This document shows, one piece after another, positions 25,867-33,524 of a stretch of DNA of 33,524 nucleotides (its first letter is position 1; the number at the start of each line of letters is the position of its first letter). This stretch comes from Betaproteobacteria bacterium. Lineage in GTDB: Bacteria; Pseudomonadota; Gammaproteobacteria; Burkholderiales; Burkholderiaceae. Position numbers and translations under genes: made by a program. Below the pieces are notes generated by a model. The model made no database searches, was not told the origin of the DNA, and was given only the letters and a program-made list of their open reading frames with translations. The stretch is from contig CANCIL010000014.1 of NCBI GenBank assembly GCA_947378095.1, forward strand, positions 1-33,524. The letters are read 5' to 3'.

Positions 25867-27051
25867 ATGGCAGATCGTTTAGAGCCCATTTTGCCGGGTT
25901 CGTATTTAGGAATTTTAGGTGGCGGACAATTAGGTCGTATGTTTACTCAAGCTGCACAAGCCATGGGTTACAAGGTCTGCGTTCTAGATCCAGGCTCTGA
26001 TAGCCCAGCAGGTTCTATTGCTGAGAAATTCATTCAAGCGGATTACACCGATTCTGCAGCCCTTAAAGAAATGGCATCGCTTTGTTCTTCAGTGAGCACC
26101 GAGTTTGAAAATGTGCCAGCGCAAGCATTAGATGAGCTAGAGTCTTTAGGTGTATTTGTGGCACCACGCAGTAGTTGCGTTTCTTTGGCGCAAAATCGGG
26201 TCGCTGAGAAAAAATTCTTGGCAACATGGAAAGCCGAAACCAGTATTGGCCCGGCACCTTATGCTGTTATTGAGCATGATGCTGATATTGCGCATATGAG
26301 CGCAGATTTATTTCCAGGAATTTTGAAGACAGCGCGCATGGGTTATGACGGCAAAGGTCAAATCACTGTGTATACCGCTGCTGAATTACCCGCAGCTTGG
26401 GCAGAATTGGGTAAAGTTCCCTGCGTATTAGAAAAGCGGATGGATTTGGATTTTGAGGTTTCTGCTTTGGTCGTGCGGGGTTACGATGACGCCGTAGTGG
26501 CCTATCCAGTTTCACAAAATATTCATCGGGACGGTATCTTGCATACCTCTACAGTGCCAGCGCCTTCATTAAAGCCATCTCAAGAGAAAAAAATTGTGGA
26601 TGCAGCCAAAGCGCTTATCCGAAAAATCGATTATGTTGGTGTCCTCTGTGTGGAGTTCTTTGTACTCAAAAATGGCGACATCATCGCCAATGAAATTGCT
26701 CCACGTCCCCATAACTCTGGACACTACACCATGGATGCATGTGTTAGTAGTCAGTTTGAGCAACAGGTCAGAAGTATGGCGCGTCTCCCACTGGGCGATA
26801 CCCGCCAACTAGCACCAGTATCTATGCTCAATCTATTGGGTGATCTTTGGTTTGAGGGTAATGAAGATCAAGCCAAAGAGCCGGCTTGGAATAAAGTTTT
26901 GGCGCATCCTGATGCGAAGTTGCATCTCTACGGCAAGTCTGCTCCACGCATGGGTAGGAAGATGGGTCATATCAATTGTTTGGGCGAGGCCTTAAATGAG
27001 GCTCGTCATAACTGCGCAGCAGTCGCTACTGAATTAGGCATCGAGCCCTAG
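25867..27051 (+). CDS. purK: N5-carboxyaminoimidazole ribonucleotide synthase
   Basis: PurK is an ATP-grasp enzyme that carboxylates AIR with bicarbonate to N5-CAIR. At 394 aa it is full length. The N-terminal GILGGGQLGRMF nucleotide motif is near residues 14-25. STEFENVPAQAL, ILKTARMGYDGKGQ, ANEIAPRPHNSGHYTMDACVSSQFEQ (read here as a conserved stretch) and a C-terminal RMGRKMGHIN follow. It sits 4 nt after purE and 2 nt before the Sua5-like gene. Confidence 0.97.
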   Translation: MADRLEPILPGSYLGILGGGQLGRMFTQAAQAMGYKVCVLDPGSDSPAGSIAEKFIQADYTDSAALKEMASLCSSVSTEFENVPAQALDELESLGVFVAPRSSCVSLAQNRVAEKKFLATWKAETSIGPAPYAVIEHDADIAHMSADLFPGILKTARMGYDGKGQITVYTAAELPAAWAELGKVPCVLEKRMDLDFEVSALVVRGYDDAVVAYPVSQNIHRDGILHTSTVPAPSLKPSQEKKIVDAAKALIRKIDYVGVLCVEFFVLKNGDIIANEIAPRPHNSGHYTMDACVSSQFEQQVRSMARLPLGDTRQLAPVSMLNLLGDLWFEGNEDQAKEPAWNKVLAHPDAKLHLYGKSAPRMGRKMGHINCLGEALNEARHNCAAVATELGIEP

Positions 27052-27053
27052 AA

Positions 27054-28148
27054 ATGTCCACCGATAGTACGCCACTGCAATCCTCTGCAGTGATTAATGA
27101 GGCAGTACAAACTTTGCGCGATGGCGGTTTGGTTGCCTTCCCAACAGAGACTGTCTATGGCTTAGGAGCAGATGCTAAAAATCCTGAAGCCATTAAAAAA
27201 GTATTTGCCAGTAAAGGCCGTCCTTCATCACATCCTTTAATTGTGCATGTAGCTGCTCCTGACAAATTTGATCAAGACCAAATTGATTGGGTTTCAGTAT
27301 TGGCGCCCTGGGCGAGAGATATTTCTGAGAACGCCCTAAAGCTTATCTCTGCATTTTGGCCCGGCCCACTTACCTTAGTGTTTCAAAAAGACAAGAGTGT
27401 TCCTAGCGAAGCGACTGGTGGGCAAGATACAGTTGCTATTCGTGCGCCTGCACATCCTATGACACAAGAACTATTGCGTAAATTTAAGGGTGGCATAGTA
27501 GGACCCTCAGCTAATCGCTTTGGCAAGGTATCTCCTACTAGTGCCTCTGATGTCCGTAATGAATTTGAAGGGATGTTAGATCTGATGGTCTTAGATGGCG
27601 GAGATTGTGAAGTGGGTATTGAATCCACCATCATTGATCTATCGTCGGGTGATAAGCCTATTTTGCTCAGACCCGGTGCCATTACACCAAGCGAGATCTT
27701 CGCAAAGACTGGTATTCAGGTTTATCAGCCTGGAGAGATTAAAAAGACTGAGGAAGAAGCTGCACTTCCAAGGGTCTCGGGAAGTTTACGTGCGCATTAT
27801 GCCCCTTCAACGCCTTTGCGTCTTTATGCGCCAGGGCGAGTGCTCGATGCATTAAGTGAGTTTCCAGACATTAAGTCTAGAGTCGCAGTAGCGGTATTGG
27901 ATACAGAATCAGGTTTGGGTGATGATGGTCATCCTTCTGTACATTTTGAAGAAGTGGTCATGCCCAGTGACAGCGCCGCCTTTGCGAGTCGACTCTATCG
28001 TTCCTTGCGGGATTTAGATCAGCAGGGTTGGGATCTGATTTTGTTCCCAGAACCTCCGGCTGGTGAAGAATGGGATGGCGTGAGAGATCGACTTCAGCGC
28101 GCCTGCTTTGGTTCGGGACCATCCTCTAGTAGCCACGCTAGCAGTTGA
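27054..28148 (+). CDS. L-threonylcarbamoyladenylate synthase, Sua5 type
   Basis: This enzyme makes threonylcarbamoyl-AMP for the t6A37 tRNA modification. At 364 aa it has both the N-terminal YrdC domain and the C-terminal Sua5 domain, unlike short TsaC. LVAFPTETVYGLGADA, FASKGRPSSHPLIVHV and GIVGPSANRFGKVSPTSA mark the catalytic domain. LRPGAITPSEI and SGSLRAHYAPSTPLRLY mark the linker into Sua5. It begins 2 nt after purK. Its last 55 nt overlap the 3' end of the convergent dacB. Confidence 0.94.
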   Translation: MSTDSTPLQSSAVINEAVQTLRDGGLVAFPTETVYGLGADAKNPEAIKKVFASKGRPSSHPLIVHVAAPDKFDQDQIDWVSVLAPWARDISENALKLISAFWPGPLTLVFQKDKSVPSEATGGQDTVAIRAPAHPMTQELLRKFKGGIVGPSANRFGKVSPTSASDVRNEFEGMLDLMVLDGGDCEVGIESTIIDLSSGDKPILLRPGAITPSEIFAKTGIQVYQPGEIKKTEEEAALPRVSGSLRAHYAPSTPLRLYAPGRVLDALSEFPDIKSRVAVAVLDTESGLGDDGHPSVHFEEVVMPSDSAAFASRLYRSLRDLDQQGWDLILFPEPPAGEEWDGVRDRLQRACFGSGPSSSSHASS

Positions 28149-29644
28149 TCATGCGCCTCTAAGCCTCTCCAGGCATTAGGGTGGTTGATGAAGGAAGACA
28201 CTGCATAGAGCTTTCCGGACTTACTTAAAACATATCCTGAAATTGCTCTTACATCAGCTAGCGATCCAGTCTTGATTCTGACCTCTGGTTTTTTCTTCAG
28301 ATGCAAAAATTTCCGTAATTGGATCATTAGGCGATTTCTCATGGTGCCATCTGTTCCGGCAAGCGGCAGACTGTTATAAAAAATCTCCGATGATGGCAAG
28401 TTACGAGCTGTCACTAAGAGTTGATTCATTTGTTCAGCAGAGATGGCTTCATTACGCGAGAGTCCTGATCCATTCTCAATCACTAGTCCTGGAAAATCTA
28501 AACCCTGTTGCTTTAGCCAACTTTGAATCACTATATCGCCATTGGCAGTAGTGGCTGGCTTCCCTATCTTCTCTAGAGCTAGAGTCAGTAGGAGTTGGCG
28601 CGCCATGACGTTGTTGGAGTACTTGTTGATGTCTTGTACATCATCGGCCAAATTAATGCCTTCAAACTGAAGTAGGAGTCTTGCAGCCAATGGGACTGCT
28701 GCACTCTTTCCAATGGGTGGCTGAACCCAACCACCCCCAGCTAGCTCCCAGGCAGCAGCAAATCCTTGGGTTAAAAAAGTATTCGCATCTAAGGCAACCA
28801 CGTTGTAGTTAACCCCTTTGCATCCATTTGGAAACGCCCCTGAAAATTGAGCTGTGAGTAGTTGATCTGTTTTGCTACCCTTGCTATTAATACTCCCGCC
28901 TTCAGGATCTAAGTTAAAGCGGAGATTGCTTTTCCAGTTATCGCACGATCCATCAACCAACTGCATTTGATTGTCAATTTGGAGTTGTGACATCGCGGGG
29001 CTATAACGAATATCAATGAAATCCGCCGTACGTGACTTTCCAAGCTGAAAGGAGAGCGTTCTAAAAGCGTAGAGAAGAGGATCTGGAGGAACGTTATACG
29101 CACGCAAGGATTCGCCATCGATGGTGTTGTGTTCCATCACGCTAGGCGCATAAGCGCTTCGGTCAAAAAATAAATTACCATCAATTTTTTGAATGCCTAA
29201 AGCTTGTAGGGCCTTCATTAGTTTGGCCAACTCCTCAGGCACCAATTTGGGATCCCCTGTTCCTTGCAGATAGAGATTGCCTTTCAGAGTGCCTTGCCGA
29301 ATCATGCCATCGGTGTAGATATTGGTACGCCAGCGATATTGGGGTCCCAAAATATCTAAGCCGCTGAGGGTAGTGAGTAACTTCATCACGGAAGCAGGAT
29401 TCATGGCCTCCTGGGCGCGCCAGCTCAGAAGCGTTTTAGATGTCTGCTTGCCCGTTTTCTGTGGCTCAATTTCCACCACAGAAATACTCAGCGCATCTTT
29501 TGGAATTTGATTGCGCTCAAGGCTGGTTGCTACTGCTTGGGGAATGGTATTGATGCTTGCTGCATTAGCGGTCAGGTAAGCGCCTATCCAAGATAGGACC
29601 ATTAGCCATTTGAGGGATCGACGATAGTCAGTACGCATTCCCAA
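28094..29644 (-). CDS. dacB: D-alanyl-D-alanine carboxypeptidase/endopeptidase (PBP4)
   Basis: This is a periplasmic low-molecular-weight penicillin-binding protein of the S13 family, which trims and cleaves peptidoglycan cross-links. At 516 aa it is of usual length. A signal segment (about residues 11-29) is followed by SVMK with Ser85 and Lys88 as the catalytic pair, KYSNN as the SxN motif, ENGSGLSR, and RIKTGSLADVRAISGY as the KTG motif. The family's large inserted domain lies between SVMK and SxN. It follows the hybrid kinase gene by 31 nt on the same strand, so it may be transcribed with the two-component pair. It overlaps the Sua5 gene tail to tail. Confidence 0.94.
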   Translation of the reverse strand: MGMRTDYRRSLKWLMVLSWIGAYLTANAASINTIPQAVATSLERNQIPKDALSISVVEIEPQKTGKQTSKTLLSWRAQEAMNPASVMKLLTTLSGLDILGPQYRWRTNIYTDGMIRQGTLKGNLYLQGTGDPKLVPEELAKLMKALQALGIQKIDGNLFFDRSAYAPSVMEHNTIDGESLRAYNVPPDPLLYAFRTLSFQLGKSRTADFIDIRYSPAMSQLQIDNQMQLVDGSCDNWKSNLRFNLDPEGGSINSKGSKTDQLLTAQFSGAFPNGCKGVNYNVVALDANTFLTQGFAAAWELAGGGWVQPPIGKSAAVPLAARLLLQFEGINLADDVQDINKYSNNVMARQLLLTLALEKIGKPATTANGDIVIQSWLKQQGLDFPGLVIENGSGLSRNEAISAEQMNQLLVTARNLPSSEIFYNSLPLAGTDGTMRNRLMIQLRKFLHLKKKPEVRIKTGSLADVRAISGYVLSKSGKLYAVSSFINHPNAWRGLEAHDQLLAWLLEDGPEPKQAR

Positions 29645-29675
29645 TAGGATAAACCTTGGGAATATCAGTGGCTAC

Positions 29676-32108
29676 TTATAGAAAGTGGCGATAGCGAGAT
29701 TGATAGGTATGGAGTATGCCGTTTTGCTCTTCAAGCAATTGCTTAAAGGTCTGGATTCTGGGGGCAAGTAGGCCATCTCTTTCTAGCGCTTGGCATTGCT
29801 CAAGAAAGGTCTTAGCATGAAGTAACTGGGCACCTCCTTTTATGAGGTGCACCATACTTTTAAATTCAGCCTCACTAGGGGTGCCGGCATCTAGCTTGCT
29901 CAGCGCTTCATTATGTACGCGCTCAATTTCCTCTAAGAGGATCAGGATCTGTTTCGGATCATTTCGCAAAAGATTGGCAAAAGCCTCAAAGGAATATTCC
30001 TCCTTGGATTCTGAATGAGATACGGTAACCGATTTGAAATAACGTGATAATTCATTTTCTAAGGTCATCAGGCTAAGCGGTTTGATCAAAACCCCATTCA
30101 TACCGGCTGCTAAAAATTGATGGCGTGAATCCAGTGCATAAATATCAGCTGTGACTCCGATGATGATGAGATCTCGATGGCCACAAGAGCGCAGATGTTT
30201 AGCGAGCTCAGAGCCCTGCATTCCTGGGATGGATTGATCGGTCAGCACTAGGTCAAAATGATTTTCAGCGATTAGATCAAGGGCAGCATGTGCATTTTCA
30301 CAAACAGAGACTTCAATACCTAGCGCTTGTAATTGCAAAGAGATAATCTGCCTGCTAGCAGGGTGATCCTCCACTACTAGCGCATGAACTGTTTGTTCCG
30401 TAGAGTTTTTAGCAACCAGTTTTCTGGAGACAGGTATTTGCTCCGAACTAAACGTACTGCGGTTCGCGGCAATAGTCGTGCGTGGAAATGCCACTGAGAA
30501 ATGTACATTGCTCCCAAAACCGGGGGCACTCTCAAAGAACAACTGACTATTCATAGAATTGACCAGATGCTTGGTTATAGTCAGCCCCAGGCCCGTTCCC
30601 CGTTGCTGTTCATTGAGGTTGCCATCGCCTTTATTGGGTACTTGCTCAAAAGCCTGTAGGGCGAGCTCAATTTCTTCTGCGCCCATACCAATTCCGGTAT
30701 CAATTACCCGAAACTCAATCAGTTGTCCAGCGTGATCATCCGCCAGAATGGTGATGGAAAAGTAAATTTCTCCTTGCTCGGTAAACTTAATCGCATTACT
30801 GATTAAGTTTTGCAATATTTGCCGCAACCTTAAGGCATCCATCATCAAGACCTCTGCAATCTTTGGATCTTTGATGGTGTGTAGCTGCAGACGATGTTTG
30901 ATTGCTACTGTAGAAAATGCAGAATCAATTTCATCGATCAAGTTATTGAGGTTATAGGGCTCTTGATGCAATGTGAGTTTGCCCGCTTCAATTTTTGAAA
31001 GATCTAGGACTTGATTCAGAATGCCCAAGAGCGATTCGGCAGAGGCATGCGCACTGCGTAATAAAGGCTTTTCACTCGAAGGAAATTGTTTGCTGGTCAG
31101 CAGCAACTCTTGCACTCCGAGAATGGCATTCATAGGTGTCCGAATTTCATGGCTCATCGTGGCTAGAAAAGCAGACTTGGCCGCATTGGCCTTCTCAGCA
31201 TTTTCTTTGGATGAGATCAGCATGGCAGTCTCTTCCTCTTGAATCGATTGTTTGCGATGAAAGTGCCATATTAATAAGACCCCAGCAATCAGTAGCGCTA
31301 AGCTAATGCCCCATGGAAGTGAAGTCCTTAAGGGCAGGACCTGAGGCTCTAGGGAGTTTGGGTCTAGAGAGAATAACTGCCGGGATTCAATGGGGTCTAA
31401 GGAGTTTAAGAAGCTTCCCAGTACATCATGAAGCGCTGCATCTTGATGCCCAATCAACCAGCGATAAGGAAAGGGGTCTCTGTTGTAGAGGCCATCAAGT
31501 TGAATCTTGCCATCACCTACTTGAGTAATCAGGTGGTGAGCGAGTCTGATGGGCAATACGAGCGCCTGTATATTGTTATTTAATAAATCCGCTAATAATT
31601 TCTCTATGTGACTAGAGGTCAGAGAGCTCTGTTGATTTTTACTTGGGGGGTTTTCAAAACCCCGCTCAAAGTAAGCAACATTCGATGGATGTAGTACTTG
31701 CTCTACTCTTGTGGTTTTTGTCAGAACAGCATCATGACCCCAGAAGATCGCTTCCGAAAGCGAGCCAAATCGTAAAAATGCTTCATCTGCTGGCGGATCA
31801 ATGATGAAATCTACTTCGCCATTAGCCAATTGTTGTAATCCCTCTTGATCTGTCTTTCTCCAAGTGGGAATAAATATTTGCTGCGTTCTTTGTTCAAGAA
31901 GGGATAGCAGCGCTCTAAATACACCCATGTCTTTTTGATTTTTACCTTGATACAGGTATGGGGCATATTTTTCATGAATACTAAAACGCACAATCGGATG
32001 GGCATCGATCCACCGTTGTTCAGATGGGCTGATAGGCTCAGCTTGAGCAAGTCCAGTTATTGATAAGCAAATCAGCAGACTGAATTGAATGGTGTATCGA
32101 TGCATCAC
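29676..32108 (-). CDS. BvgS-like hybrid sensor histidine kinase
   Basis: This 810-aa hybrid sensor has a signal peptide (1-23), one periplasmic solute-binding (Venus-flytrap) domain (about 30-245), a membrane helix (about 264-284), and HisKA with His320 in ATMSHEIRTPMN. A HATPase follows, with SNAIKF, DTGIG 470-474 and GTGLGL 504-509. Next come a receiver with Asp624 and Lys676, and a C-terminal Hpt domain with His754 in MVHLIKGGA. This is the BvgS/EvgS layout for a four-step His-Asp-His-Asp phosphorelay. It has a single flytrap rather than two, and only about 35 residues between membrane and HisKA, so no PAS domain. The response regulator gene lies 5 nt upstream. The ligand is unknown; targets may include dacB downstream. 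Confidence 0.9.
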   Translation of the reverse strand: MMHRYTIQFSLLICLSITGLAQAEPISPSEQRWIDAHPIVRFSIHEKYAPYLYQGKNQKDMGVFRALLSLLEQRTQQIFIPTWRKTDQEGLQQLANGEVDFIIDPPADEAFLRFGSLSEAIFWGHDAVLTKTTRVEQVLHPSNVAYFERGFENPPSKNQQSSLTSSHIEKLLADLLNNNIQALVLPIRLAHHLITQVGDGKIQLDGLYNRDPFPYRWLIGHQDAALHDVLGSFLNSLDPIESRQLFSLDPNSLEPQVLPLRTSLPWGISLALLIAGVLLIWHFHRKQSIQEEETAMLISSKENAEKANAAKSAFLATMSHEIRTPMNAILGVQELLLTSKQFPSSEKPLLRSAHASAESLLGILNQVLDLSKIEAGKLTLHQEPYNLNNLIDEIDSAFSTVAIKHRLQLHTIKDPKIAEVLMMDALRLRQILQNLISNAIKFTEQGEIYFSITILADDHAGQLIEFRVIDTGIGMGAEEIELALQAFEQVPNKGDGNLNEQQRGTGLGLTITKHLVNSMNSQLFFESAPGFGSNVHFSVAFPRTTIAANRSTFSSEQIPVSRKLVAKNSTEQTVHALVVEDHPASRQIISLQLQALGIEVSVCENAHAALDLIAENHFDLVLTDQSIPGMQGSELAKHLRSCGHRDLIIIGVTADIYALDSRHQFLAAGMNGVLIKPLSLMTLENELSRYFKSVTVSHSESKEEYSFEAFANLLRNDPKQILILLEEIERVHNEALSKLDAGTPSEAEFKSMVHLIKGGAQLLHAKTFLEQCQALERDGLLAPRIQTFKQLLEEQNGILHTYQSRYRHFL

Positions 32109-32113
32109 AGTCT

Positions 32114-32737
32114 TTAGCTTTCGATGATGTTATTCATACGGCAAAATAAAATCAGGTCAGCAATATTGTTAATACCTAACTTATCAAAGACACGCGTTTT
32201 ATAAGTAGCAACAGTCTTATTGCTGATATGTAACATGTCTGATATCTGCTGATTAGTATTGCCTTTACCAAGGTATTTCATTACCTGTAGCTCCCGATCG
32301 GAGATGAGTGCGAGCTTGTCGTTATCACTCAATGAGCTATTACCATTTTTTCCATGTGTAAAGAAGTTATAGCCCTGAGAGATTGCAACGCACGCTGCCA
32401 AGATGACATCGGCGCCAGCCGTCTTATTGACAAAGCCATGAGCACCCAAGGATCGCACTCGCCCACCGTAGACTGCTTCATCCAGGCTCGAAAGCACCAG
32501 GATCCGAATGTCGGGATACATCAATCCAATACGACGAATGACATCAAATCCATCGGTCTTAGGCATATCTAGATCCAGAATCATCATATTGGGATTCACT
32601 TCTTTGATGGATCTGAGACACTCTTCTCCATTCTGAGCTTGCCCCGCAATCTCAAAGAGCAATTGATCTTGCAGCATACTTTTAAGCGCCATCAGCATTG
32701 CCGGATGGTCGTCTACCAACATCACGCGTTTTCTCAT
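32114..32737 (-). CDS. NarL/LuxR-family response regulator (BvgA-like)
   Basis: This 207-aa regulator has an N-terminal receiver domain with the acidic pair Asp9/Asp10, phospho-acceptor Asp55 (MMILDLDMPK) and a conserved Lys near 105 (HGFVNKTAGADV). A C-terminal LuxR-type helix-turn-helix follows (about 143-205), with ISDRELQVMKYLGKGNTNQQISDML and SNKTVATYKTRVFDKLGI. It is the likely output partner of the hybrid kinase, whose start lies 5 nt after its stop. GGAGA precedes the ATG. Its promoter region upstream is cut off after about 100 nt by the change to foreign-looking sequence. Confidence 0.93.
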   Translation of the reverse strand: MRKRVMLVDDHPAMLMALKSMLQDQLLFEIAGQAQNGEECLRSIKEVNPNMMILDLDMPKTDGFDVIRRIGLMYPDIRILVLSSLDEAVYGGRVRSLGAHGFVNKTAGADVILAACVAISQGYNFFTHGKNGNSSLSDNDKLALISDRELQVMKYLGKGNTNQQISDMLHISNKTVATYKTRVFDKLGINNIADLILFCRMNNIIES

Positions 32738-32840
32738 TACTTGTCTCCGTTTGGGTTTGGTTGTGGATGAGGATGAAGCGAAAAAATGGCTTTAGCAATT
32801 TGACTGTCATTGATCTGCAGCATTTGATGGCGACTTACTT

Positions 32841-33524
32841 GGGGGCGAGTGGCGCGGGGCGCTGGAGGAGGCCAACCAGAAATTCATGACGCCGCCGCTC
32901 CCTTCCGACGAGGTCACGGGCGTCATCAAGAGCCTTGCCAAGAAAGAGTACAACTACATGTGCAAGGACGAGCCCATGCGGTCGCACTGTGACAGCATGA
33001 CCTGCCGCGCGCGCCGCTACGGCGTGGGCGACGGCTCCGGCATCCCTCAGATATCTGGCCTCTCCAAGCTGGACACCGAGCCGCCGCGCTGGTTCGTGGA
33101 CGTGGAGGACCGGCGCATCGAGGCCACCACCGACCAGCTGCAGCAGTACCAGCAGTTCCACAAGCTGTGCATGGAGCAGCTCAACCGGGTCTACGGCCCG
33201 GTCAAGCAGGGCGACTGGTTCCAGCTGCTCCAGGCCGCCATGGCCAACGTGGTCCTGGTGGAAGCACCGCCCGAGGTCGGCAGCTCGGGCCACTTCCGCG
33301 AGATGCTGGAGGAGTTCCTGACCAACCGTGCTGCCGGAGAGAGGATCGAAGATCTTCTCTCAGGCAGACCCTGGCACGACGAGGACGCGGGCCGGCACTA
33401 CTTCCGGCTGCGCGACCTCCTGGCCTACCTGACGCGCGAGGGCGCCCCGCGCGACATGACCCGCGGCTGGGTCACCCAGCGGGTGCGGGCGCTGGGCGGC
33501 GACGCCAAGTTCTTCAACCTCAAG
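32841..33524 (+). CDS. Phage/plasmid-type primase fragment (PriCT-like), partial at both ends, foreign composition
   Basis: This frame is open from about 32814 to the window end without a stop (228 codons from 32841). It reads GGEWRGALEEANQKFMTPPL, then SDEVTGVIKSLAKKEYNYMC and a short cysteine cluster (CKDEPMRSHCDSMTC). Next is a region RWFVDVEDRRIEATTDQLQQ, and a C-terminal winged-helix-like part (RLRDLLAYLTREG then RGWVTQRVRALGGDAKFFNLK). The PPL..EV...SLAKK.Y.Y.C...P...HC pattern is that of the C-terminal region of phage and plasmid primase/polymerase-type proteins (PriCT_1-like). GC content and codon use (almost all G/C third positions) differ sharply from the rest. No start codon is assignable. 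It is most likely the interior of a gene from another genome joined here. Confidence 0.7.

Noticed and set aside
32835-33293. Long minus-strand open frame in the GC-rich tail
   Set aside because: Its composition (Ala/Leu/Val/His-rich, no motif) is that of a shadow frame opposite a GC-rich gene; the plus frame has recognisable primase motifs.
1-33524. CRISPR arrays, tRNA or rRNA genes, insertion sequences
   Set aside because: I looked for regular direct repeats, tRNA-like cloverleaf ends and transposase motifs on both strands and saw none; weak or divergent cases could be missed by eye.

Overview
The window looks like one contig from a Polynucleobacter-like betaproteobacterium (Burkholderiaceae). 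This rests on protein style, moderate-to-low GC by eye, and gene neighbourhoods: sucCD followed by a TerC-family gene and a type IV pilin, and a pgk-pyk-fba-purC-purE-purK-sua5 run. It opens inside sucC, about 16 codons into the gene. It ends in about 680 bases of very GC-rich sequence that encodes a piece of a phage/plasmid-type primase and looks foreign to the rest.

Layout. 1-4749: sucC (5' truncated), sucD, a TerC-family membrane protein, a type IV pilin precursor, a stretch with a gene remnant, a small membrane-anchored protein, and a PP-loop ATPase. 4832-14707 is the accessory region: two acyltransferase-3 membrane enzymes, two SGNH-type esterases, three paralogous TbpB-like surface lipoproteins (the third broken by an in-frame stop), a Slam-type outer-membrane translocon (type XI secretion), and a small outer-membrane barrel. 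A decayed fragment of moaC lies upstream of the intact moaC, with one SGNH gene between the copies. 14804-20392: moaC diverges from a BepA-like periplasmic protease, followed by a tight minus-strand run ilvE - zinc finger - waaF - NTF2-like - DUF protein. 20614-28148: glycolysis and purine genes plus sua5. 28094-32737: dacB and a BvgAS-like phosphorelay pair, all on the minus strand.

The most interesting part is 5918-12957. The lipoprotein genes are plausible cargo for the Slam protein beside them. After both intact lipoprotein genes there is a strong terminator-like hairpin, and it sits on top of the first codons of the next gene. In both cases the GTG start lies in the 5' arm of the stem and the stem encodes the start of the signal peptide. 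In both cases the downstream frame is also open back to an ATA codon that overlaps the lipoprotein stop as ATAA, exactly 33 nt before the GTG. This suggests a repeated cargo/translocon module with built-in attenuation or translational coupling.

Functional assignments come from reading the translated sequence and recalling family motifs; no database search was run.
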